This document shows, piece after piece, positions 1 to 10,604 of a stretch of DNA of 64,000 bases. The notes beneath the pieces are model-generated. The model did no database searches, was not told where the DNA came from, and worked only from the letters and a program-made list of their open reading frames with translations. This DNA comes from Phialophora verrucosa (taxonomy: Eukaryota; Ascomycota; Eurotiomycetes; Chaetothyriales; Herpotrichiellaceae). Every line of letters begins with the position of its first letter. Position 1 is the stretch's first letter. The stretch is taken from the NCBI GenBank assembly GCA_002099365.1, contig MSED01000001.1, forward strand, positions 4,078,183-4,142,182, in the 5' to 3' direction. The translations under genes were made by a program, and so were the position numbers.

Positions 1-1144
1 TCAAAGATGGTGGTGGCTCCGGAAGAAAGACGTTGTTGAAGACCTGGTGAAGAAACTGGAGAACGAGATAGAGAATGTTTCGAAGCGACTAGTAAAGTAC
101 AGAGTCTCATCATTTCGAATTGGGCAAGCCCAGCTAACAATTTGCACAGCGAATACCTCTTTCAACACCATCAGCAACTCTCCCAGAATTCCGCACAAGT
201 CTCCAAGATATTAGATTTGGTTATGTCCATGGCGTTGAAATTGAATTCGGACGATCCCAAAGCGACTCGATTCGATGACAACGGCATATATTCGCCCTAC
301 AAAGCCGAGGCAATTGCTTGGTATGGGCAGTTTCGTTGCAAACCCGGTCAGGATAGCACAATACCCTATTTTCGGGACCGACGTCTGCTGGCTGATCTGG
401 CATGGGCTGGCAACTGGAATAGGGTGATGAAGCTGCTCAAGCACGCCCGTGAGGATTACAAACAGAATTGGATCAACTGCACTCCAATATGTAATTACCG
501 TCCCATGCAGGATGATTCAAGGCCCATATTGACTATCTGCCTAGACCACGCCAGTGAGAAGGGCAAAATCACCAGCGGATTCCGGCCCCTACACCAAGCA
601 GCATGGCACGGTGACAAGTCAGCTGTGGAGGATCTTTTAAAAGAGGGCGCTTGGCGTGAGTGACGCGTCGTCCGAGTTATATCCAAGCATTAACTGTATC
701 CTAGGTCTCGTGAGAACTGTGCGAGATACAAAGGATTCGAGTGGAGAGAGCACTCCCCTGGACATCGCACGGGAGCATGGATGGAAGGACCTCTACCATA
801 ATCTCAGCCCTGTTATCAGGCGCCCAGTTGACCACAAGACTCTACAGGCTCTCCAGATACACCTTCACAACCTGATCCAAGACACCTTTGGCAGTCATCC
901 TGATGCTCATCTCGATTGCTTCATCCTTCCTGAGCTGGAGGTCCTGACAGAGTTTGAGCGGTCGAGGATATGGTTTCCCCTGAATCCTGAACTGCTTGAC
1001 ACCAGAGATGGACTGGCCGTCCACATCGTACTGGAACGTAACGAGCTGGTTGTGGTCACGCGGTGGGGGAGAACTGTGAGGAAGAGCTATCGGATTTCGA
1101 AGTCAGGAGTGCAGGAAATCCAACAAGCTGTTGTCCTTCACTAA
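1..1144 (+). CDS. Ankyrin-repeat protein, 5' truncated by the window edge
   Basis: The gene enters from the left edge, read from base 2. Frame continuity and splice signals give exons <2-96, 150-655 and 705-1144, with introns of 53 nt (GTACAG donor) and 49 nt (GTGAGT donor, TAAC branch, CTAG acceptor). The stop is TAA at 1142-1144. The visible N-terminus is basic and helical (WWLRKKDVVEDLVKKLEN) and recalls the helical N-terminal segment of fungal ankyrin/STAND proteins. The second intron falls between two halves of an ankyrin unit: PLHQAAWHGD before it and TPLDIAREHGW after it. The C-terminal ~100 residues, with an ELEVLTEFERSRIWFP stretch, match from memory a small ankyrin family seen in fungi and bacteria whose function is unknown. 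Ankyrin repeats imply protein binding; no partner can be inferred. Exon structure is confident, function is not. Confidence 0.7.
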
Positions 1145-1884
1145 ATTTTCGGGATTCGCGCTCCTTATACAACGGTATGGGTACCTGAGACCAGCCGACG
1201 GAAACAGCGGCAAATACTGATATTTCCACTGAGAGGAATTAGCACACCATTAGTGACGAGCGAGGTCTGTCTTTTCGTAAGAAGCATCCATAAGAAGCTA
1301 GAATAAGACATTCCTGCCGAGACCAACGTGTCTCCGGCAATCTTAATATTGGTGTAAAAAGGCAGCTTAACCCACTCCGGCCAACGCATCGATCGAATGG
1401 CACATGTCCAGTGGAAGGACAAAAAGGTCTTCAAGAAGAACAGTCAGAGCACGGCCCAATTTTAGTTCGTGTTTGGCGCAGTACGCGGGGAAGAAGTCAT
1501 TGATGGAGGGTGAGTGCGAAGGGGTGTAATGTCCAAGACAGACATGGGCAAAAACCTTTCGCCGTTATTATATCTTGTGTGGCCAGGTATAGGCCGGGTG
1601 TAACTATGCCTTTGCATGCACCCCGCCCGGAACATAGAAGTACTTGCGCCAGGAGGCAGAGCTTAACTGGAAGCATCGTTGCCTGATTGGTTGAAGTAGG
1701 GGGGTGCCTGGATTCCCCATTTCCATAACCACTGCATTTGTTTCGACCTTTCTTCTCCGACACACCCACGTCTGCCCGTATCATTAAATGCACGTCTCGC
1801 AAGTGTGTTTCGCGGACACAGCTGGCCCGTGCGAGCTATTCAAGCCAAGCTACATCATGCACAACGTACCAACACGAATGTGCC
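1145..1884. other. Intergenic, no gene seen
   Basis: Region between the ankyrin gene stop and the next ATG. Open frames here lack protein-like composition, and the frame open from 1738 has no ATG before 1885. It presumably holds the 3' end of the ankyrin transcript and the promoter/leader of the next gene; nothing more specific was seen. Confidence 0.5.
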
Positions 1885-2979
1885 ATGAACGGGTCAACAT
1901 ATGGCGGCTTTGAGACCAGCGACAAACCAACACCTTTCCCTAAGATTGACGAGGAAGTGAGCGGCAGCGGGCAAGAAAGAGAGCCCCGCGAGATCAACAG
2001 GCTCAAAAAGCGGACCGACGGTGCTCCCGGTCACAAGCGATCCGCCTCTGGCAATCTGCTCTCGCGATTCCTGCGAACAAACAGCGACCAAGACAAGAAG
2101 ACGGAAGCCGCAGGTCGAGATGGCTCAGACATTTCAACACGTGGACGAAGCGCCATGGCTGAAGCGCAGACGCAAAGCAAGAGGAAGAGAAAAGGATCAC
2201 TGAGGAAAACAGTGCTGGGCAAAGGAAGAGACAGGAAGCCCGCAGAGGTCAAGAAATCGCCTCTCTCGAGCGCCGACTCCCCTTCTGTGCAGCCTACAGA
2301 CGAAGAACAAGAAGCACCGCCGACACCCCGAGCGAGTCAAGATCTGTCGAGCCCTGTATCTCCCGACTCACCTCCATCGTGGCCCTTTCGGACACTGTCA
2401 CGGGTCTCGATTCCCTCAATTCGGAGTAGCATTGCCTCAGTAGATCCAGCTTCGTCTGCTGCTTCGATCGTAAGTCCTCATCTGCCGACCACAGACGCGG
2501 AGACGGACGACGACGAATTGGTCCTGCCGCGGATGCCTGGCTTGCGCAAGCCACCGTCGACGTCCTCTTTGGGTACGGACTCTTACTTCCCCATCCAAGA
2601 TCCCGTGCGGCGGATGTTCGGTTCTCGCACACGGTCTCCGTTGGCCACACAGCCGCAGTCGACTGCAGGTACACCCTCAGACGACGAAGGATGGGATTAC
2701 TCCGAGACCGCGTTCTGGGGCTATGTGATCTTGATCGTGACGTGGATAGTGTTTGTGGTGGGCATGGGGTCTTGCTTCGGCGTGTGGTCATGGGCTTGGG
2801 ATGTAGGCGAAACGCCTTATGCGCCGCCGGAACTGGAAGATGATCCCACCTTGCCCATTGTCGGGTACTATCCAGCACTGCTGGTCCTGACATGCATCAT
2901 GGCCTGGGTCTGGGTAGTGGTAGCGTGGGTGGGCATGAAGTATTTCAGACACGCCGATTTTAGAGGAGACGATGGCTAA
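1885..2979 (+). CDS. Conserved fungal membrane protein with two C-terminal helices
   Basis: A single exon encodes 364 aa. The first ATG of the open frame is at 1885 (MNGSTYGGFE); upstream in-frame sequence starts only from TTG. Residues 1 to about 270 are polar, Ser/Pro/Lys-rich and low-complexity, with acidic clusters, and are probably disordered and cytosolic. The last ~85 residues hold two hydrophobic helices (WGYVILIVTWIVFVVGMG and YYPALLVLTCIMAWVWVVV) separated by an acidic, proline-rich loop, and a short charged tail. The hairpin layout resembles PIG-P/Gpi19 (GPI-GlcNAc transferase subunit), but I see no decisive motif, so that link is only a suggestion. No signal peptide. I recognise this as a conserved Pezizomycotina protein type without a known role. 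Confidence 0.7.
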   Translation: MNGSTYGGFETSDKPTPFPKIDEEVSGSGQEREPREINRLKKRTDGAPGHKRSASGNLLSRFLRTNSDQDKKTEAAGRDGSDISTRGRSAMAEAQTQSKRKRKGSLRKTVLGKGRDRKPAEVKKSPLSSADSPSVQPTDEEQEAPPTPRASQDLSSPVSPDSPPSWPFRTLSRVSIPSIRSSIASVDPASSAASIVSPHLPTTDAETDDDELVLPRMPGLRKPPSTSSLGTDSYFPIQDPVRRMFGSRTRSPLATQPQSTAGTPSDDEGWDYSETAFWGYVILIVTWIVFVVGMGSCFGVWSWAWDVGETPYAPPELEDDPTLPIVGYYPALLVLTCIMAWVWVVVAWVGMKYFRHADFRGDDG

Positions 2980-3406
2980 AGAGACAGAAATTGGAGTTGG
3001 ATGAATCTAGCTTCGACATACACAACGTCCGAACAAGGGTATCAATGGACAAAGATCAACCCGAAACGCCTCGCTCTGCCCCGTTTTCCATCGCGAACAA
3101 GTTTTCCCAATTCCCTTGTGACAAATTCCCTACAATAATCTTTTGATGTGCTCGCATCGTCAATATTCAGTCTTGTTTTCGCAAGATGCGCAAGTGTGAT
3201 GGTCCCTGATCAACCCCAAGTGCCCACCCTACGGCGGACCGTCCGTCAGTGCAACTGCTCGTTGGCGAACAGCTCAAGCCTGTCGCCGAGGCTTTGCCTT
3301 CCATGGCTCCGCGGATACATATGGTTCCAATTCTGCCAGTAATCATACGTCTCCTCCAAGAAGGACGCAGGAGTCAAGTGAGAAACTGAAAAATTTGTGG
3401 CAGATT
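2980..3406. other. Convergent 3' intergenic region
   Basis: Lies between two convergent genes and presumably carries both 3' UTRs. A 64-codon open frame at 3148-3342 has no family resemblance and is not called. Confidence 0.5.
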
Positions 3407-4633
3407 CTAAACCATGCGTTGGCCGGATGCTCTGCCGTTGATCCCCGTACCATTGTGTGTCTGCAGCCTTGACATCCGTTCATGAAGTCTTTCGAGGTCC
3501 TCTTTGACAATATACTCCCCATTGGGTTTCTCGACCTCAGTGCGCGGCACTGGAGTAGCAGCAGGTGTTGGTGTATCCGTGCCACCACCTGGGGCTTTCG
3601 ACACCAAACCTTTCGACCGAGCGAAGCCGGTCGAGCGTTCGGTTGATGGGTCTGGGTCGTAGTACTCGTCTTTGATCGGCCGCACGTACACCGTCTGTTT
3701 GCAAATGGTTACGATGGTGTTCGTGGGGACAGATAGCCAGTTGTGCCGTTCGAAGGTCAACGGTTCACTCGCCACTAGAACGACATCGGAAGCTTTGTCC
3801 CTCCGCTCCATCTTGAACTGACCCTTGGTTTTGCCCTCAACCCAGGCTGTCCCCGAGGAGTAATACAAGCTTGCTGCTGCATCCGTCCTGCTGCTGACAT
3901 ACCGGGTCACAATCACAGAATGTCCATCCGTGACAGCAAAGTTGAGGAGACTCCTGGTCTCGACATCCGCCAGCTTGTGTTCAGCCGGTACGGCCTTGAC
4001 AAACTCGTTGATTTTGGCAATGGTCTTTTTCATTGCACGACGAAGAGTTTTCGTGTCAAAGCCTCCCTCTGGTTCCGCGCTTGGATCTACCCCTTCGCGT
4101 TCCAACGTGTCGAGGAACAAAGCAAAGGCCCACTCGGAGTCAGTGCCGCCCTTCACTCCAAGGAACCATTTGTCGGAGAGGCTGTCGGCCAGCGGTCGCT
4201 TCACATATTTCCAGGCCCCGATGTTGCCATTGTGCATCCACATCAGAGTATTATGCTGAAACGGGTGGCAATTGTTTTCGGCCAGCGAGCCCTCGGTCGT
4301 GGCGCGAACATGGGCAAAGACCAACCTGGAAGCTGTCTTTGGAGCGATCCTCTCCAGGTTAACACAGTTCCAAGCTGGAAGCGTCGAGGTAAATATGCAT
4401 GGATCCGGACCAAGTTCTGGCTCCGTGTACCAGCCGACTCCAAAACCATCCCCATTGACAGGGCGCCGGCTGTCGAGACGCAGACGACTGTCGTAAGATT
4501 GAGTGAGAATACTGTGGGAGGGTTCCGTGATAAGTTTTGAGAGAATGATGGGTTTTGAGCCCTTGTAGACCTGTAAATGTCAACACCTCAACCCGGAGAA
4601 GGTGATGTTTAAACAAACCATAAATCTGCACAT
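3407..4633 (-). CDS. DUG3: Class II glutamine amidotransferase, Dug3-type
   Basis: Spliced as complement(join(3407-4570, 4619-4633)), giving 392 aa. The first coding exon is only five codons (MCRFM), followed by a 48-nt intron with a GTTTGT donor and TTACAG acceptor. The initiator Met is followed by Cys2, the N-terminal nucleophile of class II (Ntn) amidotransferases. Further conserved signatures are VNGDGFGVGWY (substrate pocket), FAHVRATTEG and HPFQHNTLMWMHNG. In yeast, Dug3 works with Dug2 in the cytosolic Dug1-independent degradation of glutathione, cleaving the gamma-glutamyl bond. Length fits (yeast ~357 aa); the extra length is a Pro/Thr-rich low-complexity stretch near residues 325-350 and a polar C-terminal tail. 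It is divergent from MGM1, sharing a ~490-bp intergenic region. Identification is confident; the five-codon exon is easily missed by gene finders. Confidence 0.9.
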
Positions 4634-5126
4634 GATTTGGTAGAAGAAATATCAGTAATTTACAAAAGTTTTTGGCCTGTGCTTGTCTGTGGTGTTTGAG
4701 TCATAAATCCCGCCGTGAGCATTATCTCAGCTTTCGGGGACGACAACAGAGAAACGAGGATCAAGGTGTTCAACTGTCAAACATCGAATGACCCAAACAC
4801 CATTAACGCCTGGGTATTTTCAGTATAGGAAAGAAATGAAGATCAAACAGTGAAATTGGTGCTTTAAGAGGCCATTGTGACACGCAACTTGGGTGCCAAT
4901 TGACGCCAACAACAGCCTCGACTTCACCGCCTTGCAGGAGGATGGAGTGCCCCGAAGGCTGTGGCGTGCAGTGGCACTCGGGCATTGTGGCGGGAGCCTG
5001 CCTGAGCCAACCAGACGTCATTCCGCATCTCGCATCTTCCCGCTCCAAAAAGCGTGTTGTCGAACCATCCTCGACCCTACCTTCACATATCACCCTTCAT
5101 CTACCCAATGCTGCACTTGACTTGTG
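4634..5126. promoter_or_regulatory. Divergent intergenic region DUG3 / MGM1
   Basis: 493 bp between the start codons of two head-to-head genes, so it must contain both promoters. Open frames within it (4893-5127) look like chance frames. No recognisable operator or TATA box was seen. Confidence 0.6.
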
Positions 5127-7914
5127 ATGAGCGGTAGACTCCTCTCTGCGAGGATCGCGCCTTTGCTGCGCCAGCGGACGCCGGCAGCAGCACGAAATCT
5201 ACAGCACCATGTCCTAACGAAAGCCGGTGGCCTGTTGAGGCCAAATGCACGCCTCCCGCCGCGAACATGGCCTCTTGGATCGAGTTCTATACACAATGTC
5301 CCAACAGTTCGACATGCTTCCTTTGCACGGATACTTCCCAAACTTGCGCTCAAGATGGCTCGACTGCCAGCGATGTTCGGAGCCAGCGTGCTCGCAGGAT
5401 TTGCCTACATCCAGTACCAAGCGCAGCAAGCGGGCACTTACACGATGAACGTTCTGAGAAAGGCTGGGGAGGCTGTAACGGAAACATCGTCCAGCATGTT
5501 TGAAGGCGCAAAGGGAATCGCCAACCAGATAGGAGTGGGTTGGGAACGGACGAAAGAGGAGGCACACCTACCGGAGTGGCTTCAGCAGTTCTTCGAGAAG
5601 GGCGAGGGCTCTGGCGAGGGAGGTGCTGAACCGGAGCAGCCCAAGTCGACGAGTGCTGCGGGGGTTGCGGCTGCGTCGGGCTTAGCAATCGGAGTCGAGC
5701 AGTCTGACGAGGACGAGGACCGCTCTGGCGCACATATTGCAAGAGATGATCAGATGATGCTGTTGACGAGGAAGATGATTGAGATTCGAAGTATTCTGAA
5801 CACCATCGGCCAGGGAGGAGCCCTGACCCTACCGTCGATCGTCGTCATCGGATCACAATCATCCGGGAAGAGTTCCGTGCTCGAGGCAATTGTTGGCCAT
5901 GAATTCCTACCAAAAGGCTCAAACATGGTCACCAGACGGCCGATTGAACTCACACTTGTCAACACGCCGGATGCAAAATCAGAATACTGCGAATTTCCAG
6001 CGCTGGGTTTGGGCAAGATCACGGACTTCTCTCAAGTGCAGAGGACCTTGACAGATCTCAATCTTGCTGTTCCGGCCGAGCAGTGTGTCTCTGACGACCC
6101 CATCCAGCTTACCATCCACTCTCCCAACATCCCAGATCTATCTTTGATTGACTTGCCCGGCTACATCCAAGTGGTTGGGAAAGATCAACCAATTGAACTG
6201 AAGCAGAAGATCACCGACCTGTGCGACAAGTATATCCAACCCCCGAACGTCATCCTCGCCATCTCTGCCGCCGATGTGGACTTGGCCAACTCGACGGCTT
6301 TGAGGGCTAGTCGAAGAGTTGATCCTCGCGGCGAGAGGACGATCGGGGTCATCACGAAAATGGACTTGGTCGACGCCAACCGAGGCGTCGAATTGCTGTC
6401 GGATCGCAAATACCCCTTGCGGTTGGGTTACGTCGGCGTTGTGTGCAAAATCCCACATCAGTCGTCAGGTCTGTTTGGGCGGTCTGGCGTCAACGTCACA
6501 AGTGCCATCGTGAAGAACGAGCATGCGTACTTCTCGTCCCATCCCCTCCAGTTTGGGCCCCAGTCGGAGGTTGCTGTCGGCACCACCACGCTGCGACACA
6601 AGCTGATGCATGTCCTGGAACAGACCATGGCAGCAAGTCTTGCAGGCACTAGAGACGCCATCGTTCAGGAGCTTGAGGAAGCCACGTACGAGTTCAAAGT
6701 ACAATACAATGATCGGCCGCTCAGTGCCGAATCGTACTTGGCGGAGAGCTTGGACAGTTTCAAGCACTCCTTCAAAGAGTTCAGTGAACATTTTGGCAGA
6801 GCTCAGGTGAGGGCTCTGTTGAAGGAGGTCTTAGACCAGAGAGTTATGGATCTGCTGGCTAAACGGTATTGGAATAAGCCGGTGGAAGACTTGTCACCAA
6901 TGCAGCCAGAAGCGGACCCCTTAGCTGAGCTCCCCAAAGCCGATCCAAACTCATTATACTGGCAACGCAAACTGGACGCTTCCACGTCAGAACTGACCAA
7001 GCTCGGAGTTGGACGACTTGCGACGACTGTGGTGGCAGCAGAACTTCAGAGCCATATTGACAAGCTGATCGCCGCTTCGACGTTCGCTTCGCATCCTTTC
7101 GCACAGCGATCAATCGTGGATGCTTCATCGAGCATCTTGAACGATCGCTTCTATAGCACAAGTGATCAGGTGGAAAACTGCATCAAGCCATTTAAGTTCG
7201 AGATTGAGGTTGAACCCAACGAATGGAGCAAAGGACGGGAGAATATCAGCCGTGTCCTCAAGAACGAGCTCAAGGCTTGTGAAGCCGCTCAAAGACAACT
7301 TGAGGACAGCATCGGCAAAAGAAAGCTCAAAGATGTCATGGGCTTCGTCGACCGTGTCAGAAAAGGGGATGTTGCTCTGGAGGGAGACGGAACAGGCGGC
7401 GCAGGTGGGTTCTCATCTGCTCTCCTACAGAAAGGTATGTTACAACTTGGTGACAGAGTGATTTCATGCTAATTTTGTACAAGGCCGAGAAGCTGTCTTC
7501 CTACGCGACAGAGCCGATATCATCAAGATGCGCCTGCTAGCCGTCAAGTCCAAGCAGTGTGCCAACCTGAAGAACAAATATTACTGCCCCGAAGTTTTCC
7601 TCGACGTGGTTGCTGACAAGCTAACTTCAACGGCCGTCCTCTTCCTCAACGTTGAACTCCTCTCCGAATTCTATTACAATTTCCCGCGCGAACTGGACTT
7701 GCGGCTCGGTCGACATCTCGACCAGAGCGAGATTGAGCGGTTCGCTCGGGAGGATCCCAAGGTCCGCAGACACCTCGATGTGATCAAGCGTAAGGAGATG
7801 CTGGAGCTGGTCCTGGAGAAGATCGAGAGCCTGAGGCAATTGGAAGGGCGGGCGAAGAAGGAGCAGGCAAAAGCCGTCGAGGCCAAGGATAAAGGACGGT
7901 GGAGTCTGTTTTGA
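5127..7914 (+). CDS. MGM1: Mitochondrial inner-membrane dynamin-like GTPase
   Basis: Join 5127-7434 and 7484-7914, with a 49-nt intron (GTATGT donor, GCTAAT branch, ACAAG acceptor), gives 912 aa; yeast Mgm1 is ~902 aa. The ATG at 5127 follows an in-frame GTG. The N-terminus is Arg/Ser-rich (a matrix-targeting sequence), then comes a single helix near residues 78-95 and a polar region where the rhomboid protease Pcp1 cuts in yeast to yield the short form. GTPase motifs are G1 GSQSSGKSS at about 242, G3 DLPG at about 342 and G4 TKMD at about 410. The middle domain and paddle follow. The GTPase effector segment after the intron (FLRDRADIIKMRLLAVKSK) is typical of this family. The known role is inner-membrane fusion and cristae maintenance. 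Next to it, in convergent orientation, is the bS6m gene. Confidence 0.95.
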
Positions 7915-8065
7915 TGATACAACACACATGATACCACCATTTGCAGCGGGCGTTCGTTGGCGGGGTCTGGTCGCGCTTTGGGTGAATAGATTTGATATGC
8001 GGATATGCCTCTCTGCCGACATTTACCGCAAGCGGTATTCTCGTGTTGTCGTGACTTATAGAGCC

Positions 8066-8584
8066 CTATCGAAAAGCGTGCAAGCCCCCTACTTTTGGAT
8101 TCGCAAAGACGGATTCGTTCTTCACTTCGTTCCATGGCATCTGCCCGTCCACCTGTTCAATCGCGCCGTTCACACCGCCCAGCTTGTCGCCAATCTTGAC
8201 CATGCTGAACCGAATCATCCTGGGATCGAGACTCAGGAATCGTCGGACATCTTGCTGTGCCTTCACAGAAGCGTCGAATTGCATGACAAAGTAGTGGCCC
8301 TGTCGGTGCTGTGTCTGGTGTTTCGTGGTGGGTCGAGGGAGGTCGAACTGCCCCCAATTCTTCATGCCGCGGATGACGCCGTTAGAGGCGAGTATTTGTT
8401 GGCCAGCGACACGGGCGATCCTGCGCGGATGGATTAGCTGGCACGCTGGAAGACATAGCACAGAGAGAGGTACTCTTTGACATTGTTGAGATTGCCCGGC
8501 CGGACCTGCACACGAGTTAGAATCGAATGCGCAGGCAGTCACTGATTAAGGGCTGCCTACCACCGCTATGAGCTCATAAAGCAT
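8066..8584 (-). CDS. MRP17: Mitochondrial small-subunit ribosomal protein bS6m
   Basis: Complement(join(8066-8420, 8474-8505, 8561-8584)), 136 aa. Exon 1 is eight codons (MLYELIAV) and exon 2 is only 32 nt; introns are 55 nt and 53 nt. Splicing restores the S6 start, MLYELIAV-VRPGNLNNVKE-IARVAGQQI. The body has the S6 fold signature GVIRGMKNWGQFDLPRP, QGHYFVMQFDAS and the RFLSLDPRMIRFSMVKIGDK C-terminal strand. bS6 binds 16S-type rRNA and bS18 in the small-subunit platform of the mitoribosome. The gene is convergent with MGM1 and divergent from the glycine-cleavage H gene (227 bp between start codons). Strong call; the two small exons make automatic prediction error-prone. Confidence 0.93.
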
Positions 8585-8811
8585 CTTTATCGTTTCCGAA
8601 GGACCATGCTCGATGGTGCGCGCAGAGCTTGTCGAACTGAAGCTGCCTGGGATTCAGAAAATCCCAAGCGCGGGCGGTCGGGCTCCACTTCGTTCGGCGC
8701 GATTTGCATGCGGGTTTGTCTCCGTCACTTTGACCTCGAGCTGCGGAGTTGATTTAAATGTATGTATTCGTCACAGCTCGCACTCTGTTTCCCAACTGTT
8801 CGGAGCAAGTC
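8585..8811. promoter_or_regulatory. Short divergent promoter MRP17 / GCV3
   Basis: 227 bp separate the ATGs of two mitochondrial-protein genes transcribed away from each other, so both core promoters lie here. No TATA box was recognised. Co-regulation is possible but is an inference. Confidence 0.55.
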
Positions 8812-9427
8812 ATGAATTCCTCAACTCTGAGTCGGCTGATGCCGGCAGTCTCCAGATATTCTGTGAAACCAATCGCCAACTTACGGTCGTCAATTCGCTC
8901 ACAATCATGCCAATGGCAGCAACCCAGGAGAGCGTTTTCCGCAAGATCAGCTCGTATGTTAGACAGCCGAATGTGTTAGCCAGCTCTTACAAGTGTCGCA
9001 GTAATGGTGAAGAAGTATACCGAAGATCATGAATGGATCGAGCTAGACAGCGATGGGAAGACAGGTGCGCGGTGTCCATGCTTGCTACTGGCAACTCACT
9101 AACAGCTGGCCAGGGACGATCGGCATAACAGCATACGCCGCTAAAGCCCTCGGCGACGTCGTCTACGTCGAGCTTCCGGAGGTTGGCATGGAGGTTGCGA
9201 AAGGCGACACTATCGGCGCAGTTGAATCAGTCAAGTCCGCCTCGGATATCATGACCCCAGTGACGGGCAAGATCTCAGATCACAACAAGCTATTGGAAGA
9301 AAAACCAGGTACAATAAACAAGAGTCCCGAGTCAGAAGGCTGGTTGGCGAAGATTGAAGTGACTGATCTCAACGAGCTTGACGCTCTGATGTCGAAAGAG
9401 GATTACGATAATTTTGAGAAAGAATGA
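8812..9427 (+). CDS. GCV3: Glycine cleavage system H protein, mitochondrial
   Basis: Join 8812-8953, 9002-9064 and 9114-9427 (introns 48 and 49 nt) gives 172 aa. The first ~48 residues form an Arg/Ser-rich presequence (MNSSTLSRLMPAVSRYSV). The mature part begins at VKKYTEDHEWIEL, the classic H-protein start. The lipoate attachment site is ESVKSASD, with the modified lysine at about residue 109; the C-terminal EGWLAKIEV strand is also typical. The H protein carries the aminomethyl group between the P, T and L proteins of the matrix glycine decarboxylase complex. Its stop lies 91 bp from the stop of the convergent repeat-protein gene. Very confident. Confidence 0.95.
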
Positions 9428-9518
9428 TCATTACGGGCACGAGGATATTGTCACTGAGCTATTCAACTGCTATCCAGCGCAGAGGGTAATCTGCCGACTC
9501 TTATTGAGAGGGTCACTT

Positions 9519-10160
9519 TCACTGATCCTGCTCTCCTTGCTGACCATGCAAACCACTGGAGCTAGTGTCTTCGATTCTGTGCCGGTGCTTCTCGGGGTTG
9601 ATGTCAAAGTCCGCCTCACGCGCGTCGTCGCTATCAGCTTCCCCGAGGAATGCCGCATTGGTGCCGTCCAGTGGTTCATGCTTGTCTCCCTCCGCAGCTC
9701 TTCTTGCCTCAAAGCCGTCGTCACTGTCTGCTTCTCCGAGGTATGCAGCGTTTTGAGCGTCCAATGGCGGGTGTCTGTCGCCCTCTACTGCCTTTCGTGC
9801 TTCGAATCCATCGTCCGAGTCTGCTTCGCCCAAGAACGCTGCATTCCCAGCGTCCAGGGCCTCCGGGGGTGGCCCGTGGATTTCTCGATTAATATCGTGT
9901 CCGTCGTTGCTGTCTGCTTCGCCTAGGAAAGCTGCGTTATGGCTGTCGGCAAAGACCTCTGCTTGAGGTGGCACGGCGCCAGAGGGTGGTACCTGACTGC
10001 CAAAAGGGGTGGATTGAGAAGGGGATGAGGTTGCGACGGTAGGTCGCAGCAGGACGGTAGATACCTGAAACGTGCGTCTGGATACGGCTCGAATTGGATG
10101 ACTTAGAACTCCAGCTCGAGCTGCTGAAGTCAATCCAGACAGTAGAGGTCGTGTGGCCAT
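9519..10160 (-). CDS. Unrecognised protein with presequence and four 31-residue repeats
   Basis: A single exon encodes 213 aa; the first ATG of the frame is at 10160 (MATRPLLSG). Residues 1 to about 45 are basic, hydroxylated and without acidic residues (RAVSRRTFQVSTVLLRP), which looks like a mitochondrial presequence. A Pro/Ser linker follows. Residues 71-194 are four tandem 31-residue repeats with the nearly invariant core NAAFLGEADSDDG; the middle two copies differ at only a few residues. The C-terminus is polar (KHRHRIEDTSSS). Repeats are strongly acidic and have no cysteines. I do not recognise the family. Its neighbours are MGM1, bS6m and H protein, which fits a mitochondrial location but does not prove one. 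An acidic, metal- or protein-binding, or disordered role is conceivable; none is shown by the sequence. Confidence 0.75.
   Translation of the reverse strand: MATRPLLSGLTSAARAGVLSHPIRAVSRRTFQVSTVLLRPTVATSSPSQSTPFGSQVPPSGAVPPQAEVFADSHNAAFLGEADSNDGHDINREIHGPPPEALDAGNAAFLGEADSDDGFEARKAVEGDRHPPLDAQNAAYLGEADSDDGFEARRAAEGDKHEPLDGTNAAFLGEADSDDAREADFDINPEKHRHRIEDTSSSGLHGQQGEQDQ
9579..9950 (-). repeat. Four tandem 93-bp coding repeats
   Basis: In-frame tandem array inside the preceding gene. Each unit is 31 codons and the repeat core encodes NAA(F/Y)LGEADS(D/N)D. Units 2 and 3 are the most alike; units 1 and 4 diverge in the second half. Equal unit length without indels implies unequal crossing-over or slippage followed by purifying selection on the core. 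Confidence 0.85.
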
Positions 10161-10604
10161 TCTCGAATTCGACGTCTGCAATCAAGTCAAAGGGTGTTAC
10201 AGAGTACGAGTACAGTCCTACGAGTTGGAATAAGACAAGCGAAGTAGGAGCTCTGAGGTCCAGAGACAACACTTGGAGGGTCGAAGAGGGGCCCAGCCCG
10301 CCTACGTGATCAAGTCACGTATTCAAAAGCTGCACCCCGGGCTGTCAATTTGTCTATCGCTGCTGGATGAGGCCGACCAGACTTACTAGACTTCGCATTG
10401 GCGTATCAACAGCGAGGACATTTGCGGGGAAGCTTTTACAAAACCCGGGGTTTGAGGAGAAGGCCAATCAGCAAGCTACCGAAGTAGCCGGCCTTCGAAT
10501 GAACACGAACATTTAGTACAGAAATGGTTGGTCGAAGGCATGTGCGCCTCTCTGATAAGTCTATCGCTGACAGCCTTGTTCAGTACCCAGAGAACAATCG
10601 CTCT
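10161..10604. other. Intergenic between two minus-strand genes
   Basis: Contains the promoter of the repeat protein and the 3' end of the alcohol dehydrogenase transcript. No further gene or motif recognised. Confidence 0.5.

Noticed and set aside
3148..3342. 64-codon plus-strand ORF downstream of the two-helix membrane protein
   Set aside because: Starts from a non-ATG codon, low protein likeness, lies in a convergent 3' region.
5214..6661. Several open frames of 70-130 codons on both strands inside MGM1
   Set aside because: They overlap a confident coding sequence in other frames, have Arg/Pro/Ser-rich shadow composition and no family resemblance.
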